The notes under the pieces: generated by a model
The model's input: only the letters and a program-made list of their open reading frames with translations
What the model was told of the DNA's origin: nothing
The model's database searches: none
In this document: positions 1 through 9,053 of the stretch, in pieces
How positions within the stretch are numbered: the stretch's first letter is position 1
Layout: each line of letters starts with the position of its first letter
NCBI RefSeq assembly: GCF_900099825.1
Contig: NZ_LT629693.1
Span: 5,715,001-5,779,000 of the forward strand
Direction of reading: 5' to 3'
Length of the DNA stretch: 64,000 bases
DNA from: Bradyrhizobium ottawaense
GTDB lineage: Bacteria > Pseudomonadota > Alphaproteobacteria > Rhizobiales > Xanthobacteraceae
Program-made: the position numbers and the translations under genes

Positions 1-772
1 TATCCTTGGCCTCGGCGCGAAAGCGCTTGGCGCCATTCGAGACATAGGTGAAGCGGATGTTGGGATCTTCCGAGATTGAAATCCCGCCTTCCACCCTCAG
101 TACCGGGCTGCCGTCCTGCCAGAGACGCAGTTCGTTAACGAAAAACGCGGGGATATAAAGCTGCGTGACCTGGTCCATCTGCAGGCCGGAATTGTTGGGA
201 TGGCCGATCATGATCTGGGCCTCGCGGGCGCCGCTGGTCGGACCTTCGCCGGATTTTGCGAATTGCCGGTAGCGCATCTGGCCCAGCCGGTTGTTGGCTT
301 CTTCAGCATTCTTGGCGGCAGGCGCCGAGCAGCCGCCGGAAGCCTTGACGTAGGTCTTCGTCACATAGAGCTTGCCGTCACTGAGCTCGGCCACCGCATG
401 AACGTCGCTGTAATTGTTGACGCGCACGCGTGTCGATATTTCCGACACCCTTGCGTCCGGACCGAGCTCAAACTTCGCTGCCATCGGTGCGGGGTTCTGG
501 TCGATGACCAGCGTAATGCTCACGATGCGACGGTCGTCGCCGGGCGACAGCTTCGTTTTCAAGGTGACGGGAACGATCGCGGCATCCTCGGCGCGGTACG
601 GCATTTCGATCGCAATCACGTCGTTGCCATCGTTCATCGGGCGATTGTTGAAGATATCCTGGACCAGGCCGGGCCACGGATCATAGGTTTCCGACGTTGC
701 CGCGGGCGTCTGCTGCGCGCCGAACACAAGCAGGCCAGCGATGCAGAGCAGGCGGAAATGAGTTCCGGACAT
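1..772 (-). CDS. Quinoprotein dehydrogenase-associated SoxYZ-like carrier (3' end outside window)
   Basis: I translated this frame by hand; it stays open from the ATG at 772 to the window edge, so the C-terminus is missing. A signal peptide (MSGTHFRLLCIAGLLVFG) is followed by a SoxY-like domain and, near residues 185-255, the start of a SoxZ-like beta domain (GEGPTSGAREAQIMIGHPNN region). The sequence YVKASGGCSAP matches the SoxY swinging-arm environment, where a cysteine carries the substrate. SoxYZ fusions of this kind sit beside PQQ alcohol dehydrogenases, and their role there is not settled. The next gene on the same strand ends 57 bp upstream, so the two are probably one transcript. Confidence 0.85.
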   Translation of the reverse strand, partial: MSGTHFRLLCIAGLLVFGAQQTPAATSETYDPWPGLVQDIFNNRPMNDGNDVIAIEMPYRAEDAAIVPVTLKTKLSPGDDRRIVSITLVIDQNPAPMAAKFELGPDARVSEISTRVRVNNYSDVHAVAELSDGKLYVTKTYVKASGGCSAPAAKNAEEANNRLGQMRYRQFAKSGEGPTSGAREAQIMIGHPNNSGLQMDQVTQLYIPAFFVNELRLWQDGSPVLRVEGGISISEDPNIRFTYVSNGAKRFRAEAKD

Positions 773-828
773 GGTCGTACCCTTCGCGAAGCTGGAAGCA
801 ACGACACCAATATACCGCATCGCGCTGG

Positions 829-1755
829 CTATTCCCATTCAATTTCGGAGAATGCTGCGGTTGCGTTGCGGGCATTGTAGTCGTCGAACAATTCCCATCG
901 CGATCGCTCGGAAGCGGCAGCGATACTGGCGGCAGCCGTGATCGGCTTGCCGCCGGCGACCAGCGCGCGAACGTCCGACGCCAGCGTCTGGAGATAACGG
1001 CGCTCGTCGGCAAGCGCGTCCGGCCATGCGCTTACAGCTCCGTGACCGGGAATCACGCGCTGCGCGGGCTGGGTGGCAAGTTGGTCGATGACGGCAAGAT
1101 AGCCACGAATGCTGCCGTCCATCACGGGGACGTGGGTAAGGAATACCAGGTCGCCCGCGAACAGCGTTGCGGTCTGCTCGTCAAACAAAGTGAGGTCGCT
1201 GTCGCTGTGCGCCGTCGGCCACGACCGCAGCAGCAGGGTGCGCGAACCGAGATCGAGCTTGAGCGTGCCGTCGACCAGAAGCGTCGGGGGTACGATCCGC
1301 ACCGGAGCGATCAACGCGTCGCCCATGATGCGGCGAAAGGCGTCGATGTAGAACGATCCGCGCGTGGCCAGTGCCCGTGGCAAATTCTTGTGGCCGACAA
1401 ATACGGTTCCATCAGCCACGAAGGCCGCATTGCCGAAAACGTGATCGGGATGGCCGTGGGTATTGACGACGTATCGGATCGGCCTGTCGGTGCGCGCGCG
1501 GATCGCTGCGAGCAATTGCAGTCCCTCGCGAACACTGCCGCCGGTATCGATCACCGCGACTGCGTCATTGCCGATGACAAATCCGATATTGGCGATGGCG
1601 CCGTCGTTCTCGCGCGTCATCAGCGCGGTCTGGCCGTCATGCACGAATACGCCGGGAGCGATCTCGTTCACCGGCAACGCTGGTTGCTGTGCTTGCGTCA
1701 ACGTCGATGACCAAAGCATCACCAACGAAGCAAGGATCAACACGCAGCGAGCCAT
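829..1755 (-). CDS. Quinoprotein relay system zinc metallohydrolase (MBL fold)
   Basis: This 308-residue protein has a signal peptide ([22 protein letters not shown]). The metallo-beta-lactamase zinc motif is present as NTHGHPDH near residue 105, with later ligands in the AHSDSDL segment, the FAGDLVF segment and IPGHGAV. The family (SoxH-like, quinoprotein relay system) is consistently found beside PQQ dehydrogenases, and the substrate is unknown. It is transcribed leftward with the SoxYZ-like carrier. The ATG at 1755 is preceded by GGAGGCAAGACC on the minus strand, a good ribosome site. Confidence 0.88.
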   Translation of the reverse strand: MARCVLILASLVMLWSSTLTQAQQPALPVNEIAPGVFVHDGQTALMTRENDGAIANIGFVIGNDAVAVIDTGGSVREGLQLLAAIRARTDRPIRYVVNTHGHPDHVFGNAAFVADGTVFVGHKNLPRALATRGSFYIDAFRRIMGDALIAPVRIVPPTLLVDGTLKLDLGSRTLLLRSWPTAHSDSDLTLFDEQTATLFAGDLVFLTHVPVMDGSIRGYLAVIDQLATQPAQRVIPGHGAVSAWPDALADERRYLQTLASDVRALVAGGKPITAAASIAAASERSRWELFDDYNARNATAAFSEIEWE

Positions 1756-1987
1756 GGTCTTGCCTCCGTGCCACCACGAAGCGTTATCAACGATCTGTGT
1801 TCCGTCGCCATGATTGGTTTGCGTCGCAACAGACGCAAACTTTCACAAGGATTATTCCTGTTGCACGCTCCGGTTGGGAAGCATAGCATTTTGATTGTCT
1901 GCGGCTCACCTGAACTTCGGTTCGTTGCGATCGCCGACGCCGATGGATGGTTGGCAACATGGTGGGCGCGACGTGCAACAGCTCTCG

Positions 1988-2872
1988 ATGACGGATGCCG
2001 GACGACGTCGCTGGCTGCTGGCTTCACTGGTTGTTGTCGCCGCCATCTTGCTCGGCCGCGTTGCAGCGGTTGCACAGATCAATGAAACCGGCGATCTATC
2101 GATCGAGCTTGTCGATCCCAAAGTCCTGCGCGTCTGTGCCGATCCGCGCAACCTGCCGTTCTCGAACGAGAAGGGCGAGGGTTTCGAGAACAAGCTCGCC
2201 GAATTATTTGCGGAGAAGCTGCAGAAGAAGCTCGACTACATGTACTTTCCGCAGGCGACCGGCTTCGTCCGGATGACGCTTGGTGCCCATCGCTGCGACG
2301 TCATCATGGGCTTTCCGCAGGGCGACGAACTGGTTCAGGGCACCAATCCGTATTACCGCACGGCCTATGCGCTGGTCGCCAAGCCGGGCAGCGGCCTCGA
2401 CGAAGTCAACACGCTGGATGACGCGCGTCTCAAGGGCAAGCATATCGGCATCGTCGCCGGCACGCCGCCCGCCACCAACATGGCGGCCAACGGTTTGATG
2501 ATGAATGCAAAACCCTATCCGCTGATGATCGATACCCGCTTCGATTCGTCGGCGGAAGCGATGATCGGCGATCTGATGTCGGGTACGATCGATGCCGGGA
2601 TTTTGTGGGGTCCAATGGCGGGCTTTTATGCCAAGCGATCCAACCCACAGCTCCACGTCACGCCGCTCGTCAAGGAAACGACGGGACCTCGATTGACGTT
2701 TCGCATCGGCATGGGGGTGCGGGGCGCCGACCAGAACTGGAAGCGGCTGCTCAATCGCCTGATCCAGGAAAATCAGCCGGCCATCAACAAGATACTGCTC
2801 GACTACGGCGTTCCCCTGCTCGACGAGAACGACCGGCCGCTCGGTTCGGAGACCGCTACTAAACTGCCATGA
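1988..2872 (+). CDS. xoxJ: Quinoprotein dehydrogenase-associated substrate-binding protein (XoxJ-like)
   Basis: This is a periplasmic binding protein of solute-binding family 3 type. The reading frame is open from 1895, but the signal sequence MTDAGRRRWLLASLVVVAAI starts at 1988, so that ATG is preferred. The mature part has the family pattern LRVCADPRNLPFSNEKGEG, then a hinge (GIVAGTPPATNMAANG) and a C-terminal lobe. About 294 residues is normal for XoxJ. Members are thought to assist XoxF/MxaF maturation or activation rather than import a solute. The stop overlaps the next start as ATGA, so the two are translationally coupled. The gene symbol is by family resemblance. Confidence 0.85.
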   Translation: MTDAGRRRWLLASLVVVAAILLGRVAAVAQINETGDLSIELVDPKVLRVCADPRNLPFSNEKGEGFENKLAELFAEKLQKKLDYMYFPQATGFVRMTLGAHRCDVIMGFPQGDELVQGTNPYYRTAYALVAKPGSGLDEVNTLDDARLKGKHIGIVAGTPPATNMAANGLMMNAKPYPLMIDTRFDSSAEAMIGDLMSGTIDAGILWGPMAGFYAKRSNPQLHVTPLVKETTGPRLTFRIGMGVRGADQNWKRLLNRLIQENQPAINKILLDYGVPLLDENDRPLGSETATKLP

Positions 2873-3438
2873 TGAGGGTATTCGCGGGCCTGGTCCTGGC
2901 GATGGTCGGATCGACGATCCCGGCCCGTGCGCAGGAACGCGCTCCCGAACCGGAACAATACCGCACCGAGAATTACCGCGCGCCGGTGCCTGCGACGCTT
3001 TCCGGCGGACGTGTCTTGACCACCGCCGAAGCCGAGACGATCTGGCGCGCAAAGACCGGCGTCTTCATCGACGTGTTGCCGCGTGCGCCGAAGCCGCAAA
3101 ATCTTCCCGCGGACACGGTCTGGCGCGACAAGCCACGGTTCAGCATTCCCGGCAGCGTATGGTTGCCTGACACTGGTTACGGGAAGCTATCGGCCGCGAC
3201 CGAGGACTATCTGAAGCAGGGATTGAAACGCGCGTCCGGCCGCAACGACGGCATGCTGCTCGTGATCTATTGCCAGGCCGATTGCTGGATGTCCTGGAAT
3301 GCGGCGAAACGAGTCCTGTCGTACGGCTATCGCGATGTGGCGTGGTACCCGGAAGGCACCGACGGCTGGGAATTCGCCGGCCTGCCGCTGGTGGAGTCTC
3401 AGCCGGAGCCGCGCGCCGCGGAAGAGACGCCGCGTTAG
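2869..3438 (+). CDS. PQQ-dependent catabolism-associated CXXCW-type protein (rhodanese-like)
   Basis: This secreted protein of 189 residues has an N-terminal signal (VFAGLVLAMVGSTIPARA). A rhodanese-like fold is suggested by the YCQADCWMSWNAAKR segment, where a first cysteine lies in the active-site loop and a second is followed by tryptophan. As read here there are three residues between the cysteines. The family is found almost only beside PQQ-dependent alcohol dehydrogenases; its function is unknown, and sulfur handling with the SoxYZ-like carrier is an inference. It overlaps the preceding gene by 4 bp. Confidence 0.85.
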   Translation: MMRVFAGLVLAMVGSTIPARAQERAPEPEQYRTENYRAPVPATLSGGRVLTTAEAETIWRAKTGVFIDVLPRAPKPQNLPADTVWRDKPRFSIPGSVWLPDTGYGKLSAATEDYLKQGLKRASGRNDGMLLVIYCQADCWMSWNAAKRVLSYGYRDVAWYPEGTDGWEFAGLPLVESQPEPRAAEETPR

Positions 3439-3457
3439 TCTCCGCGGCTTGGCCGCG

Positions 3458-4084
3458 CTATTCCATTTCCTGCTGAATCGTGCGGCCAAGCGCAAACAGC
3501 CGCTGGTCGATCGCCGTCGGCACTTCGCAGACGAATTTGACCACGCGCCGCCGGTCCTCGAAAATGCGGGTTTCCCAGACCAGCTGGTTACCGAATTCCT
3601 CGACCTTGGTCTGATCGGGCTTCGGCGCATCCTGCAGCGCCTGCAGCGCCAGCGTATCGGCGCGAATTTTCTCCGCGGCCTCGCGCTGCTTGCGCATCAC
3701 CCGCTCGAGCCCGTTCATGACCGATGAGCGCTGCGCATTGAGGGTATCGAACAGGCCGGCGAACAGCAGCTTGCCTTGGGTCGCCTTGTCGGCCGCAGCA
3801 GCGGTCAAATATTCCGCGATCGCCTTTTGCGCGTCGTCGAGAGGCAACCGTCGCGCCGCCAGTTTCGTCACCAGCGCGCTCACTTTGGCATCGTTCTTCC
3901 ATTTGTCCTGGACGTCGTCGAGCGGCGGGCCCGCCCAGACCGCCGCGAGCGATATCTCCGGCACCTTGGCCTGGGCACACGGCCAATCCGGGTAACGCGG
4001 ATCGGCGGCCAGACAGAAGTCAGCCGACGTCACCATGGCAAGCAACGCGGCGATTGCGACACTGATCGGGATTCGCCATCTCAT
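3458..4084 (-). CDS. Periplasmic protein of unknown function in the PQQ cluster
   Basis: This 208-residue protein starts at the ATG at 4084, which overlaps the stop of the ABC permease gene as ATGA. It begins with a signal peptide (MRWRIPISVAIAALLAMVTS) and a short motif YPDWPCAQAKVPEISLAAVW. The rest is rich in charged helices (KNDAKVSALVTKLAARRLPL, RKQREAAEKIRADTLALQ), which suggests a helical bundle or coiled coil. A second cysteine lies near the end (KFVCEVP). The longer frame open upstream is only a shadow of the permease gene. It is the last gene of the leftward operon 8.0-3.5 kb. Its function is not known to me. Confidence 0.8.
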   Translation of the reverse strand: MRWRIPISVAIAALLAMVTSADFCLAADPRYPDWPCAQAKVPEISLAAVWAGPPLDDVQDKWKNDAKVSALVTKLAARRLPLDDAQKAIAEYLTAAAADKATQGKLLFAGLFDTLNAQRSSVMNGLERVMRKQREAAEKIRADTLALQALQDAPKPDQTKVEEFGNQLVWETRIFEDRRRVVKFVCEVPTAIDQRLFALGRTIQQEME

Positions 4085-4929
4085 GTCTCGCCTCCGGCAG
4101 GTCCGCGGCGGATCAGGCCGCGCGATGGATCGTAGGCGTAGATCGCCCCCAACATGAAGGCGGCGCTGCAGCCGCCCACGACCGCCAGCGAAATCCAGTT
4201 GATCTGCCCGTACAACGCAAAGCGTATCAGCTCGACCGCATGGGTGAACGGGTTGAACAGGCAGACGTAGTAGAGCAGGGGGCTGCCTTCCTGAACCCGC
4301 CACAGCGGATAGAGCGCGGAGGAAGCGAAGAACATCGGAAAGATCACGAAGTTCATCACGCCGGCAAAATTCTCCAACTGCTTGATGCCGGATGAGATCA
4401 GCATGCCAAGCGCGCCCAGCATCAGGCCCGAGAGGACCAGCGCTGGCAGCACCGTGAGATAGCCCGTCGGCGGCGGGGCGATGTCCCAGAACCATGCGAT
4501 CAGCAGGAAGGCGTAGACCTGGAGCAGCGAGACCGCGGTGCCGGCAAGCAGCTTGCAGAACAGGAGATACCCGCGTGGCAACGGGCTCACCAGCAGAGTG
4601 CGCATGTTGCCCATCTCGCGGTCGTAGACCATCGAGAGCGAGGATTGCATGCCGTTGAACAACTGGATCATCGCCATCAGTCCGGGCGCGATATAGACCT
4701 CGTAGAGGATGTAGGTCTCGTACGGCGGGATGATGGAAATGCCGAGCACCTGGCGGAAGCCGGCTGCAAAGATGAAAAGCCACACCAAAGGCCGCACCAG
4801 CGCCGACACGAAGCGTTCGCGCTGGTGCAGGAAGCGCAGCGCTTCGCGCCACACGATGCCGTTCAGGCAGATGAGATATTCCGCAAACGAGAAACCGCGT
4901 TCGGCGGGGCGGACGGTCGTGGAGCTCAT
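4081..4929 (-). CDS. ABC transporter permease of the PQQ-dehydrogenase cluster (ABC-2 type)
   Basis: This 282-residue integral membrane protein is of ABC-2 exporter type. It has about six membrane segments, including WLFIFAAGFRQVLGI, LLVSPLPRGYLLFCKLLAGT and FAGVMNFVIFPMFFASSALY; the second and third carry the typical ABC-2 sequence around the exchange helix. The ATG at 4929 overlaps the stop of the ATPase gene by 4 bp, and its own stop overlaps the next start. Together with the ATPase it should form an exporter dedicated to the alcohol oxidation cluster. The cargo is unknown. Confidence 0.88.
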   Translation of the reverse strand: MSSTTVRPAERGFSFAEYLICLNGIVWREALRFLHQRERFVSALVRPLVWLFIFAAGFRQVLGISIIPPYETYILYEVYIAPGLMAMIQLFNGMQSSLSMVYDREMGNMRTLLVSPLPRGYLLFCKLLAGTAVSLLQVYAFLLIAWFWDIAPPPTGYLTVLPALVLSGLMLGALGMLISSGIKQLENFAGVMNFVIFPMFFASSALYPLWRVQEGSPLLYYVCLFNPFTHAVELIRFALYGQINWISLAVVGGCSAAFMLGAIYAYDPSRGLIRRGPAGGET

Positions 4930-5747
4930 GGCGCGGGGCTCCCGGCTAAAGCTGCGGTTCCGGTCAGGCGCATGAAAGCGGCGTTGACGTTGTCGGCGCC
5001 GGCTTCGGCGATGACGCGCGCGACCGGACCTTGCGCGAGAATTCGTCCCTGATGCAGGACCACGAGATCGTCGCTGGCGGTGATCTCGTCGAACAGATGC
5101 GTGGCCCACAGCACGCCGATGCCTTGCTCGGTGACGAGCTGCCGGACGTGGCTGAGGATATCGGCGCGCGCCTTGACGTCGAGCCCGACGGTGGCTTCGT
5201 CGAGCAGCAGCAGGCGGGGCCGGTGCAGCAAGGCGCGGGCGATTTCCAGCCGCCGCATCTGGCCGCCGGAGAGATCCCGCACCTTGCTGCCGGCGCGATC
5301 GGCAAGTCCGATCTGCGTCAGCACCTCGCCGCTGCGCGAGCGCGCGTCGCGCCGGCCGATGCCATGCAGGGCCGCGTGATACAGCAGGTTTTGCGTCACC
5401 GAGAGATCGAGATCGAGCGTGCGCGGCTGGAACACGACGCCAAGCAGCCGCAGCGCTTCGCCCGGTGCAAGCCCGATGTCATGGCCGAAAATACCGATAT
5501 GGCCGGCCTGAATTCCAAACAGCCGCGTCACCAAAGCGAACAGCGTGCTCTTGCCGGCGCCGTTGAGGCCAAGCAGCGCCGTGAAGCTCGCCGGCGCGAC
5601 GGCAAAGTTGATATCGATGAGGGCGCGCCGCGGGCCATAGCTATGGCTGACGCCGCTGATCGACAGCGCCCGTATCCCCGCTGTGCAAGCGGGGGCAGGG
5701 GGGTCCTGCGCATTCTGTCCGGCAGTGGGTGCGGCTGAGGTCGTCAT
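4926..5747 (-). CDS. ABC transporter ATP-binding protein of the PQQ-dehydrogenase cluster
   Basis: This is a 273-residue nucleotide-binding subunit. Walker A is GLNGAGKST near residue 60, the signature is LSGGQMRRLEIARALL near 160, Walker B is LLLLDEATVGLD, and the H-loop histidine is in WATHLFDE. A roughly 20-residue proline/alanine-rich N-terminal extension precedes the domain. The start overlaps the beta-propeller stop by 4 bp, and the end overlaps the permease start by 4 bp, so the three genes are tightly coupled. It should power the ABC-2 type permease downstream. Confidence 0.92.
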   Translation of the reverse strand: MTTSAAPTAGQNAQDPPAPACTAGIRALSISGVSHSYGPRRALIDINFAVAPASFTALLGLNGAGKSTLFALVTRLFGIQAGHIGIFGHDIGLAPGEALRLLGVVFQPRTLDLDLSVTQNLLYHAALHGIGRRDARSRSGEVLTQIGLADRAGSKVRDLSGGQMRRLEIARALLHRPRLLLLDEATVGLDVKARADILSHVRQLVTEQGIGVLWATHLFDEITASDDLVVLHQGRILAQGPVARVIAEAGADNVNAAFMRLTGTAALAGSPAP

Positions 5748-6715
5748 GGTTGCGCCATCGTGATGCCCCAGGGTAGCTCGCCGACCTGGATGGTCTTGAT
5801 GACCTTTTGCGCGGCGACGTCGATCACCGAGACGTCGTTCGATACGCCATTGGTCACCAGCAGATACTTTTCCTCCGGCGTGAAGGCCATGTGCCAGACC
5901 CGCTGGCCGACCAGGAGATATTTTTTGATCGCATGACTCGCGCCGTCGACGACGGCGATACGGTTGGCCGGGCCGAGCGCGATGAAAGCGGTCTTACCGT
6001 CCTTGGTCATGCCGATGCCCACGGGCTGGATCGCCTCGCGCCGCAGGCCCGGAATCTCAAAAGTGATTTTACCGGTCACCGCGTGCTTGACGGGGTCGAT
6101 CACCGACACGGTGCCGCCGATCTCCGACGATACCCACAGTTCGGAACCGTCGCGCTTGAATTCGGCAAAGCGCGGCCGCGAGTCGACCAGCACATTGGCG
6201 ACGACCTGGCGCGTCGCGGTGTCGATGAAATGCGCCATGTTGGTCGTCTCTGACGTGTTGATCAGGGTCTTGCCATCAGGGCTGATCGCCATGCCCTCGG
6301 GCTCGACGCCGACCTGGATGTCGCCGAGGCGCACGCGCTTCTCGAGATCGATGATCGTCACCGTGTTGTCGTTCTCATTGGCGACATAGAGGGTCTTGCC
6401 GGCGGCGTCCTGGGTGAACAGTTCGGGATCGGGGCCGGAGGGCAGGGAATCCACCACCTGCTGGGTCCTGGTGTCGATGACTTCGATCTTGTCGTCGTCA
6501 CCGACCGCGACCAGCACGAACTTGCCGTCCCGCGTGAACTCGATGCCGCGCGGCCGCTGTCCGACCTTGATGGTTTTGGTGACGGTCCAGCTATCGGTGT
6601 CGATGACCGAGACGGTATTGCTCTTCTCGTTCGACACGTAGGCCATGAAGGCGTGAGCGGGTGAGGCGGCTGCGAGCGACATCGCCATCACCGGGAGCAG
6701 ACAACCGCGCCACAT
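5744..6715 (-). CDS. PQQ-associated YVTN-family beta-propeller protein
   Basis: This is a secreted seven-bladed beta-propeller of about 323 residues. The repeats carry the YVTN/NHL pattern, for example AYVSNEKSNTVSVIDTDSW, LYVANENDNTVTIIDLEKR and LLVTNGVSNDVSVIDVAAQ, each about 42 residues apart. A start at 6763 is also possible, but the ATG at 6715 has GGAGAGG just upstream and begins directly with a signal peptide (MWRGCLLPVMAMSLAAASPA). The family accompanies PQQ alcohol dehydrogenase systems. Its partner is unknown. Confidence 0.88.
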   Translation of the reverse strand: MWRGCLLPVMAMSLAAASPAHAFMAYVSNEKSNTVSVIDTDSWTVTKTIKVGQRPRGIEFTRDGKFVLVAVGDDDKIEVIDTRTQQVVDSLPSGPDPELFTQDAAGKTLYVANENDNTVTIIDLEKRVRLGDIQVGVEPEGMAISPDGKTLINTSETTNMAHFIDTATRQVVANVLVDSRPRFAEFKRDGSELWVSSEIGGTVSVIDPVKHAVTGKITFEIPGLRREAIQPVGIGMTKDGKTAFIALGPANRIAVVDGASHAIKKYLLVGQRVWHMAFTPEEKYLLVTNGVSNDVSVIDVAAQKVIKTIQVGELPWGITMAQP

Positions 6716-6730
6716 GCCAAACCTCTCCGT

Positions 6731-6760
6731 CTTCAGTGCAGCTTGCTTCAGTGCAGCTTG
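6731..6760. repeat. Perfect 15-bp tandem duplication
   Basis: The unit CTTCAGTGCAGCTTG occurs twice in direct succession. The upstream minus-strand gene ends inside the second copy (stop at 6748-6750), so the duplication lies in the gap before the beta-propeller gene. Confidence 0.9.
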
Positions 6761-7929
6761 CATTTGGTCTCCGGGCGATCGACGCCGAGCGTATCGAGTT
6801 CCGAGGTCTGATGCAGAAAACCTTCCTGCGGCGAAACCGAGACGACCATGCGACCGTCGACCAGCAGGATCGGCTGGCGAAGCTGCAAATTCCAGTCGCG
6901 CAGCGTCAGCCGCTGTCCCTTGAAGGCCGCGACCGAAAAGTCCGGTCCCTTCAGAAAGTGGAATACCGTTTTGGAGTCGCCGGAACTGGTGCGCGATGTC
7001 GCCTCACCGAGCATGCGCACTGCCGTCCAGGCCTGCATGTCCAGCGCGGTCATATGCCGTGAATTCAATTTCATGAACCGGTTCTGCATCTGCACCGCGC
7101 CCCATTGATCCTGCGCGGCGTCCCAACTGGCCGGCACCAGGCCCGCCGAGCCCGCGACCGGTCGCGGGTCCCAGGTGCGGTAAGGCAGATAGGAAGCGAA
7201 CACCTCGCTTTCATCGGCTGCGACGAGAACGTCGTAGGCCGGCGCAGCTTGCGTGAACACCGGCATTTGACGCTGGATCAGGGTGACGCCGCTGTCGGTG
7301 CGGCGGGCGCCGCCGGTGTCCTCGAAGGTCCGCTCCTGAACGATCTTGGCGCCGAAGCGCGAGGCGGCGCGTCGCAGCGCGTCGGCATAGAGCTTGTCCT
7401 GGTCATGCGACCCCGCCACCAGCAGCCAGCGCTTCCACTGCTTCCACACCAGATACTGGGCGAGTGCGTCCGCGAGCATCGAGCGCGTCGGCGCGACATG
7501 GACGATGTTGGCGCGGCAGTCGGTTTCACGCAGACGGTCGTCGATCGATCCGGCGTTAAACAGCACTGTCCCGCGTTCGCGCACGGCGTCGGCGGCCTTC
7601 AGCAATTCATCCGCCGGCAGATCGGCAATGATGAAGCCGTTGCGGTCGGCGAGTGCTGTTACTGCTTTGACCGCGTCGTCGCCGTCCTTGAGTCGAACCT
7701 CTTCCAGCGTAAAATGCTGATTGAGGAATTTTCCGGTGGTGTTGTTGTCCTCGATGGCGAGCCGCGCTCCCGCCACGCCGTCGTTATCGGCCGGCTGTTC
7801 GACCAGCGACAGTTTTGCCTTGACGCCGGCGTGACCGAGATAGCCGATGCCGATCTCAATGGGGTCAGCCGCGAACACAGGGGTAGCCGCGACGCAGAAG
7901 CCGATCGCAGCGACCAACCATCGGATCAT
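6748..7929 (-). CDS. ABC-type branched-chain-like substrate-binding protein, PQQ alcohol dehydrogenase system
   Basis: This is a periplasmic binding protein of the branched-chain amino acid/Leu-Ile-Val class, 393 residues, with a clear signal peptide (MIRWLVAAIGFCVAATPVFA). It has two lobes; the first includes GIGYLGHAGVKAKLSLVEQP and the second WLLVAGSHDQDKLYADALRR. The family is restricted to PQQ-dependent alcohol dehydrogenase clusters. It lies upstream of the beta-propeller, ATPase and permease on one strand, so it may act with them, but an importer-type binding protein beside an exporter-type permease is an unusual pairing. Confidence 0.88.
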   Translation of the reverse strand: MIRWLVAAIGFCVAATPVFAADPIEIGIGYLGHAGVKAKLSLVEQPADNDGVAGARLAIEDNNTTGKFLNQHFTLEEVRLKDGDDAVKAVTALADRNGFIIADLPADELLKAADAVRERGTVLFNAGSIDDRLRETDCRANIVHVAPTRSMLADALAQYLVWKQWKRWLLVAGSHDQDKLYADALRRAASRFGAKIVQERTFEDTGGARRTDSGVTLIQRQMPVFTQAAPAYDVLVAADESEVFASYLPYRTWDPRPVAGSAGLVPASWDAAQDQWGAVQMQNRFMKLNSRHMTALDMQAWTAVRMLGEATSRTSSGDSKTVFHFLKGPDFSVAAFKGQRLTLRDWNLQLRQPILLVDGRMVVSVSPQEGFLHQTSELDTLGVDRPETKCKLH

Positions 7930-8129
7930 GGTTCCTCCCGATACGCCTCATCGGTTGACGGTGGGGCGCTTGAGTTGAAACATGACCGAATTCTCGCAGC
8001 TTGCAACCCCACCTTGGCCAGCTTGCTGTCGTCAGTGTGAGAGATCACGCTTTCGAGAGCGCCGTTCATCCCCACGGAATGGAGGCGCGATCGGTGCGCA
8101 CGCTGCGACCTCAACGGCTTCAACCGAAC

Positions 8130-8975
8130 TCAAGCCTTCAGGCGCGTGGCGTGCCAGCGCAGGTGATCGCCCATGAAGGTGGAGATGAAGTAGTAGCTGT
8201 GATCGTAACCGGCCTGACGGCGCAAGGTGAGGGGGAGGCCGGCTTTGTCGCAGGCGGCCTGCAGCAATTCGGGGCGAAGCTGTTCGGTGAGAAACGGATC
8301 GGCGTCGCCGTAATCCACCAGCAAGTCCCTGAATCTGGCGCCGTCCTCGATCAGCGCCACCGCGTCGTGCCGGCGCCATGCCTGCTTGTCGTCGCCGAGA
8401 TAGCCGCCGAGTGCCTTGATCCCCCAGGGTACGCGCGAGGGTGCCACGATCGGTGCAAAGGCGCTGGCGGCGCGGTAGCGGTCGGGATGGCGCAGCGCCG
8501 CGGTGAGCGCGCCGTGACCGCCCATGGAATGGCCAAGGATGGATTGCCGTTTGGGATCGACCGGGAATTGTGCGGCAACCAGTTCCGGCAATTCCGCCGT
8601 GACGTAACTCCACATGCGGTAATGGCGGTCAAACGGCGCTTGCGTCGCATCGACATAGAAGCCGGCGCCTAACCCGAAATCGTAGGCGTTGGCGGGATCG
8701 CCGGGCACGCCTTCGCCGCGCGGACTGGTGTCGGGCGCGACGAAGATCAAACCCAATTCCGCGCAAGCGCTGCGGAATTCGCCTTTTTCGGTGACGTTGG
8801 CGTGGGTGCAGGTCAGTCCCGACAGATACCAGACCACCGGAAGCTTCGCGCCGTCGGGGTGTGGCGGTACGTAAACCGAAAAAGCCATCTCGGTTCCGGT
8901 CTCGCGACTGGCGTGCTTGTAGACGCCTTGCGTGCCGCCATACGATCGATTGAGGGAGACGGTCTGCATGGTCAC
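8130..8975 (-). CDS. fghA: S-formylglutathione hydrolase
   Basis: This is an esterase D family alpha/beta hydrolase of 281 residues that hydrolyses S-formylglutathione to formate and glutathione in the cytoplasm. The nucleophile elbow is GHSMGGHGA with Ser150, and the oxyanion region is YLSGLTCTHANVTEKGEFR, which is typical of the family. It completes the pathway begun by gfa and the class III alcohol dehydrogenase at 17.8-19.5 kb, although it is placed apart and on the other strand. The ATG at 8969 is a possible alternative start. Confidence 0.95.
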   Translation of the reverse strand: MTMQTVSLNRSYGGTQGVYKHASRETGTEMAFSVYVPPHPDGAKLPVVWYLSGLTCTHANVTEKGEFRSACAELGLIFVAPDTSPRGEGVPGDPANAYDFGLGAGFYVDATQAPFDRHYRMWSYVTAELPELVAAQFPVDPKRQSILGHSMGGHGALTAALRHPDRYRAASAFAPIVAPSRVPWGIKALGGYLGDDKQAWRRHDAVALIEDGARFRDLLVDYGDADPFLTEQLRPELLQAACDKAGLPLTLRRQAGYDHSYYFISTFMGDHLRWHATRLKA

Positions 8976-8981
8976 GCCATT

Positions 8982-9041
8982 GAGTTCAAGATTTTGGAGT
9001 TCAAGATTTTGGAGTTCAAGGTCTTGGAGTTCGCGGCTTTG
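8982..9041. repeat. 15-bp tandem repeat, four units
   Basis: There are two exact copies of GAGTTCAAGATTTTG at 8982-8996 and 8997-9011, then a copy with two changes (9012-9026) and a diverged one (9027-9041). The array lies between the start of fghA and the end of the response regulator gene and is not in a gene I believe. Confidence 0.9.
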
Positions 9042-9053
9042 ACATCATGCGCT

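Noticed and set aside
2204..3052. 282-codon minus frame opposite the XoxJ-like and CXXCW genes
   Set aside because: Arg-rich shadow with no family pattern.
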